Below are positions 6,626 to 8,608 of a stretch of 8,608 nt of DNA, piece after piece. The notes below the pieces were generated by a model. It was not told where the DNA came from. It saw only the letters and a program-made list of their open reading frames with translations, and did no database searches. The DNA is taken from assembly GCA_050734185.1 (NCBI GenBank), contig JBOHUE010000044.1:1-8608 (forward strand). Reading direction: 5' to 3'. This stretch comes from JAFALX01 sp050734185 (GTDB lineage: Bacteria > Chloroflexota > Dormibacteria > Aeolococcales > Aeolococcaceae). The translations under genes and the position numbers were made by a program. The stretch's first letter is position 1; the number at the start of each line of letters is the position of its first letter.

Positions 6626-7221
6626 TCGCACATCTGGTGGTTCAGGAGGCACTGCGGCGGCCCGGGCGTCGGCGTCGGGCCGTTTGAATGCGCCTGGTAC
6701 GTGAGATCGAGGGTGTTCGCCGCGTCGATCTCCAGGGTGATGGTGTAGGTGTCGCCCGGCTCGAGGCCCGCGTTGTTGCCGTAGTGCAGGTCGTTGACGC
6801 CCTGCCCCTTGCCCTCGAGCACCGCAACGGGCATGGCCACAGCGGAAGTGCCCGCCGTCGCGTTGCGGAGCGTCACCTGGGGATGCAGGCCGGTCGCCAC
6901 GGCGCCGGTGTTCCGCCGGCAGATGTGCAGCGCAATGTGCGTCGCGCCCGCTCCGCTGACAGAGGCAAGTGTCCCGCTCACCACGACGTCGGGAACGGGG
7001 GACGCCGACGCCGATGACGCGGGGCTTGGCGCGCCGCCGACCGCGCCGGCGACCAGCACCACCACATAGTCCGGGGTGCGGCCCGATGCAGCGCCCGCCA
7101 CATTCCCGCAGACGCCGACGTTGGTGCTCGCGTTATTGCTCGTCGCGTCGCCGCCGCAGGCCGCGACTGTCGCGACCGCAAGAAGCCCGGCTGCAGCCGC
7201 GACCACCTCGCGGTGGATCAA
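6622..7221 (-). CDS. Small secreted lipoprotein, possibly P19/Tp34-like
   Basis: The protein has 199 residues. The TTG start overlaps the stop of the upstream kelch gene as TTGA, consistent with coupled translation; a GTG at 7206 is the alternative. The signal peptide (about 1-21) ends in VAAC-GG, with Cys22 as the likely lipidated residue. A Ser/Ala/Pro-rich linker (about 64-78) precedes a beta-rich domain (about 79-178) containing LHYGNNAGLEPGDTYTITLEI. The 'HYGxN..L.pG..Y..T..I' pattern recalls the P19/Tp34 periplasmic iron-transport family, and Met130, His95, His99 and His146 could be ligands. This assignment is tentative, because the Met-to-His spacing is longer than in the family as I recall it. 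Further cysteines (38, 101, 191, 198) could form disulfides. The tail is GPTPTPGPPQ then CLLNHQMCD. A longer frame to 7368 lies inside the kelch gene and is rejected. Confidence 0.75.
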   Translation of the reverse strand: MIHREVVAAAAGLLAVATVAACGGDATSNNASTNVGVCGNVAGAASGRTPDYVVVLVAGAVGGAPSPASSASASPVPDVVVSGTLASVSGAGATHIALHICRRNTGAVATGLHPQVTLRNATAGTSAVAMPVAVLEGKGQGVNDLHYGNNAGLEPGDTYTITLEIDAANTLDLTYQAHSNGPTPTPGPPQCLLNHQMCD

Positions 7222-8594
7222 GGGGTGAAGAGTTCGACGCAGCTCTGCGGTGCCGGTGGCTGCCCCGGGGAGGCGCCGTCCCCGCCGACAACGATCGCGC
7301 TGCCGTTGGTCAGCGTCACCTGTGCCTGCGTGCTTCGCGGGCACTTCGTTGCGGGCGTCTCTTGCCACTGGTGCGAGCCGGGGACGTACACCTCGGCGGT
7401 CGTCAGTGAGGTTCGCGCACTGAGGACACCGTCGCGGACGTCAGCGGACTCGCCGGCGGTCACGAGCACGTCGCCGTTACCGAGGAGGCTTGCGGACGCG
7501 CGCTCACGCTGCTGGTGCATGCCCCCGACCTCGCTCCAGGTCGCCGACCCGGGATCGTAGATCTCCGCCGTGTTGAGGACTGCGGCCGTGGAGAACCCAC
7601 CGGCAGCGAGGACGTCCCCGTTCTGCAGTGCCGTCACGGTGAGGTCCGAGCGCTGCTCGGTGAGCGACGGCCCGCGCGAGAACACGTTCGCCGCGGGGTC
7701 GAAGATCTCCGTCTCGCTCAGGGGATTGGGGTTGCCGCCGTTGGTCTGCGAGTACCCACCCGCGATGAGCACACGCCCGCCGCCCAGCACCGCCGCGCCC
7801 GCATCGGCGCGGCTTTGCGGCATGCCCTGCGGAAGCGCCGTCCACGTGTCCGCGGCGGGGTCGTAGACCTCGGCTGACGTGAGCGTGGCCGCTGAGGTGG
7901 CGTCGACGCCGCCTGCAGTGAGCACCTTGCCGCCCGGCAGCGTCACGAGCACCTCGTTGAACCGTGCCGCATGCATCGGTGCAGCCGGTGTCCACGCCGA
8001 CGTCGCCGGATTCCAGATCTCCACGGAGTTCAGCACCGTGCTGCCGTTGAGCCCACCTGCGGTGAGGACGCGGCCGTCACTGAGCACGACAGTCTCGTTG
8101 CCGCGGCGGGCCTGGTGCATGGTCCCTGCGGAGGCCCACGTCTTGTCCGTCGGGTTGTACACGTCCGCGCCTGCCAGCGCCACCGATCCGACGCCGCCAC
8201 CGACCACGAGCACGCGGCCGTCGGCGAGGCGCACGGCGGTGGTGCCGCCGCGCACGTCACTCATGCTGGTCAGCGTTTGCCAGCTGCCGGTGACCGTGCC
8301 GATCGGCGTGTTGTTGTTGCGACCGGGCGTGGAGCCGAGCTTGATCGCGAGGATGACGCCGAGGATCGCGATGATGAGGACGGCCACGCCGAGACCGGCG
8401 ACGCGGCGAGAGACATTGCGTCGCGGGACCATCGCCGCCGGGACCTCGGCGCACTTGGGGCACTTGAGGCCCACCTCGGTGCGCACCTGACAGCGCAGAC
8501 AGATCGGATCACCGCAGTTGACGCAGTTGAGCCGCGTTTCAACGCCGTGCGCCTCACAGACGCGGGTCGCCATTTGAGCCATTGCCAGACACAT
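7218..8594 (-). CDS. Zinc ribbon - transmembrane - kelch propeller membrane protein
   Basis: The protein has 458 residues. Residues 13-48 hold eight likely zinc ligands: C13-x2-H16, C24-x2-C27, C32-x2-C35 and C45-x2-C48. This is the B-box-like module seen at the N-terminus of many actinobacterial rhomboid proteases (CxxH...CxxCGxPIC..C). A basic stretch (PRRNVSRR) and one hydrophobic helix (about 65-85) follow, so the zinc module is predicted cytoplasmic and the rest external. Seven kelch blades fill about 104-458 (SWQTLTSM, TWASAGTM, AWTPAAPM, TWTALPQGM, VFSRGPSL, TWSEVGGM, QWQETPA). C418 and C452 in the last blade may form a disulfide. No catalytic motif is seen. Other possible starts are the ATGs at 8582 and 8573; only 14 bp of upstream sequence are visible, without a clear ribosome site. 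It is probably cotranscribed with the lipoprotein gene that overlaps its stop. Confidence 0.88.
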   Translation of the reverse strand: MCLAMAQMATRVCEAHGVETRLNCVNCGDPICLRCQVRTEVGLKCPKCAEVPAAMVPRRNVSRRVAGLGVAVLIIAILGVILAIKLGSTPGRNNNTPIGTVTGSWQTLTSMSDVRGGTTAVRLADGRVLVVGGGVGSVALAGADVYNPTDKTWASAGTMHQARRGNETVVLSDGRVLTAGGLNGSTVLNSVEIWNPATSAWTPAAPMHAARFNEVLVTLPGGKVLTAGGVDATSAATLTSAEVYDPAADTWTALPQGMPQSRADAGAAVLGGGRVLIAGGYSQTNGGNPNPLSETEIFDPAANVFSRGPSLTEQRSDLTVTALQNGDVLAAGGFSTAAVLNTAEIYDPGSATWSEVGGMHQQRERASASLLGNGDVLVTAGESADVRDGVLSARTSLTTAEVYVPGSHQWQETPATKCPRSTQAQVTLTNGSAIVVGGDGASPGQPPAPQSCVELFTP

Positions 8595-8608
8595 TGTAGG
8601 GGCTGCCG

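Noticed and set aside
7222..7368. N-terminal extension of the lipoprotein frame to 7368
   Set aside because: It would put 49 mostly arginine-rich residues in front of a clear lipoprotein signal peptide and overlap the kelch coding region by about 150 bp.

Overview
The window is GC-rich bacterial DNA, about two thirds G+C, with compact genes and short intergenic gaps. A sialidase-type (Asp-box) propeller joined to CWB2 cell-wall-binding repeats, a YCII/DGPF-family protein, and a B-box-like zinc ribbon of the kind found on actinobacterial rhomboid proteases together suggest Actinomycetota or a neighbouring high-GC soil lineage such as Dormibacterota or Chloroflexota. No marker gene fixes the taxon. 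I see no phage, transposase, rRNA, tRNA or CRISPR array.

Layout. Positions 1-594 hold no convincing gene. This stretch has nested direct repeats: 31-bp units starting at 1, 32 and 63, with a diverged second set 230 bp further on at 231, 262 and 293. Next comes a tiny 11-codon ORF with a strong Shine-Dalgarno (595-630). Its stop overlaps, as ATGA, the start of a large secreted Asp-box/CWB2 protein (627-3158, +). Three minus-strand genes follow in the transcription order HtrA-like serine protease (about 5365-4157), YCII-family protein (4083-3730) and VOC/glyoxalase-fold protein (3607-3197). A 13-bp perfect hairpin lies between the last two. Divergent from the protease gene is a seven-bladed kelch lipoprotein (5443-6600, +). 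It converges on a minus-strand pair: a membrane protein with a cytoplasmic zinc ribbon and an external seven-bladed kelch domain (8594-7218), and a small lipoprotein (7221-6622) whose TTG start overlaps the kelch stop as TTGA.

How the genes fit together. Five of the seven substantial genes encode exported, membrane-anchored or lipid-anchored proteins, and three of these carry beta-propellers. The locus looks like a cell-surface module of propeller binding or scaffolding proteins, a membrane-anchored protease and a small lipoprotein that may have a P19/Tp34-like fold. The YCII and VOC proteins are small cytosolic proteins that may be incidental neighbours. The joint function is inference. The features best supported by the sequence and most worth checking are the two stop/start overlaps, the zinc-ribbon/TM/kelch fusion and the nested 31/230-bp repeats at the left edge.
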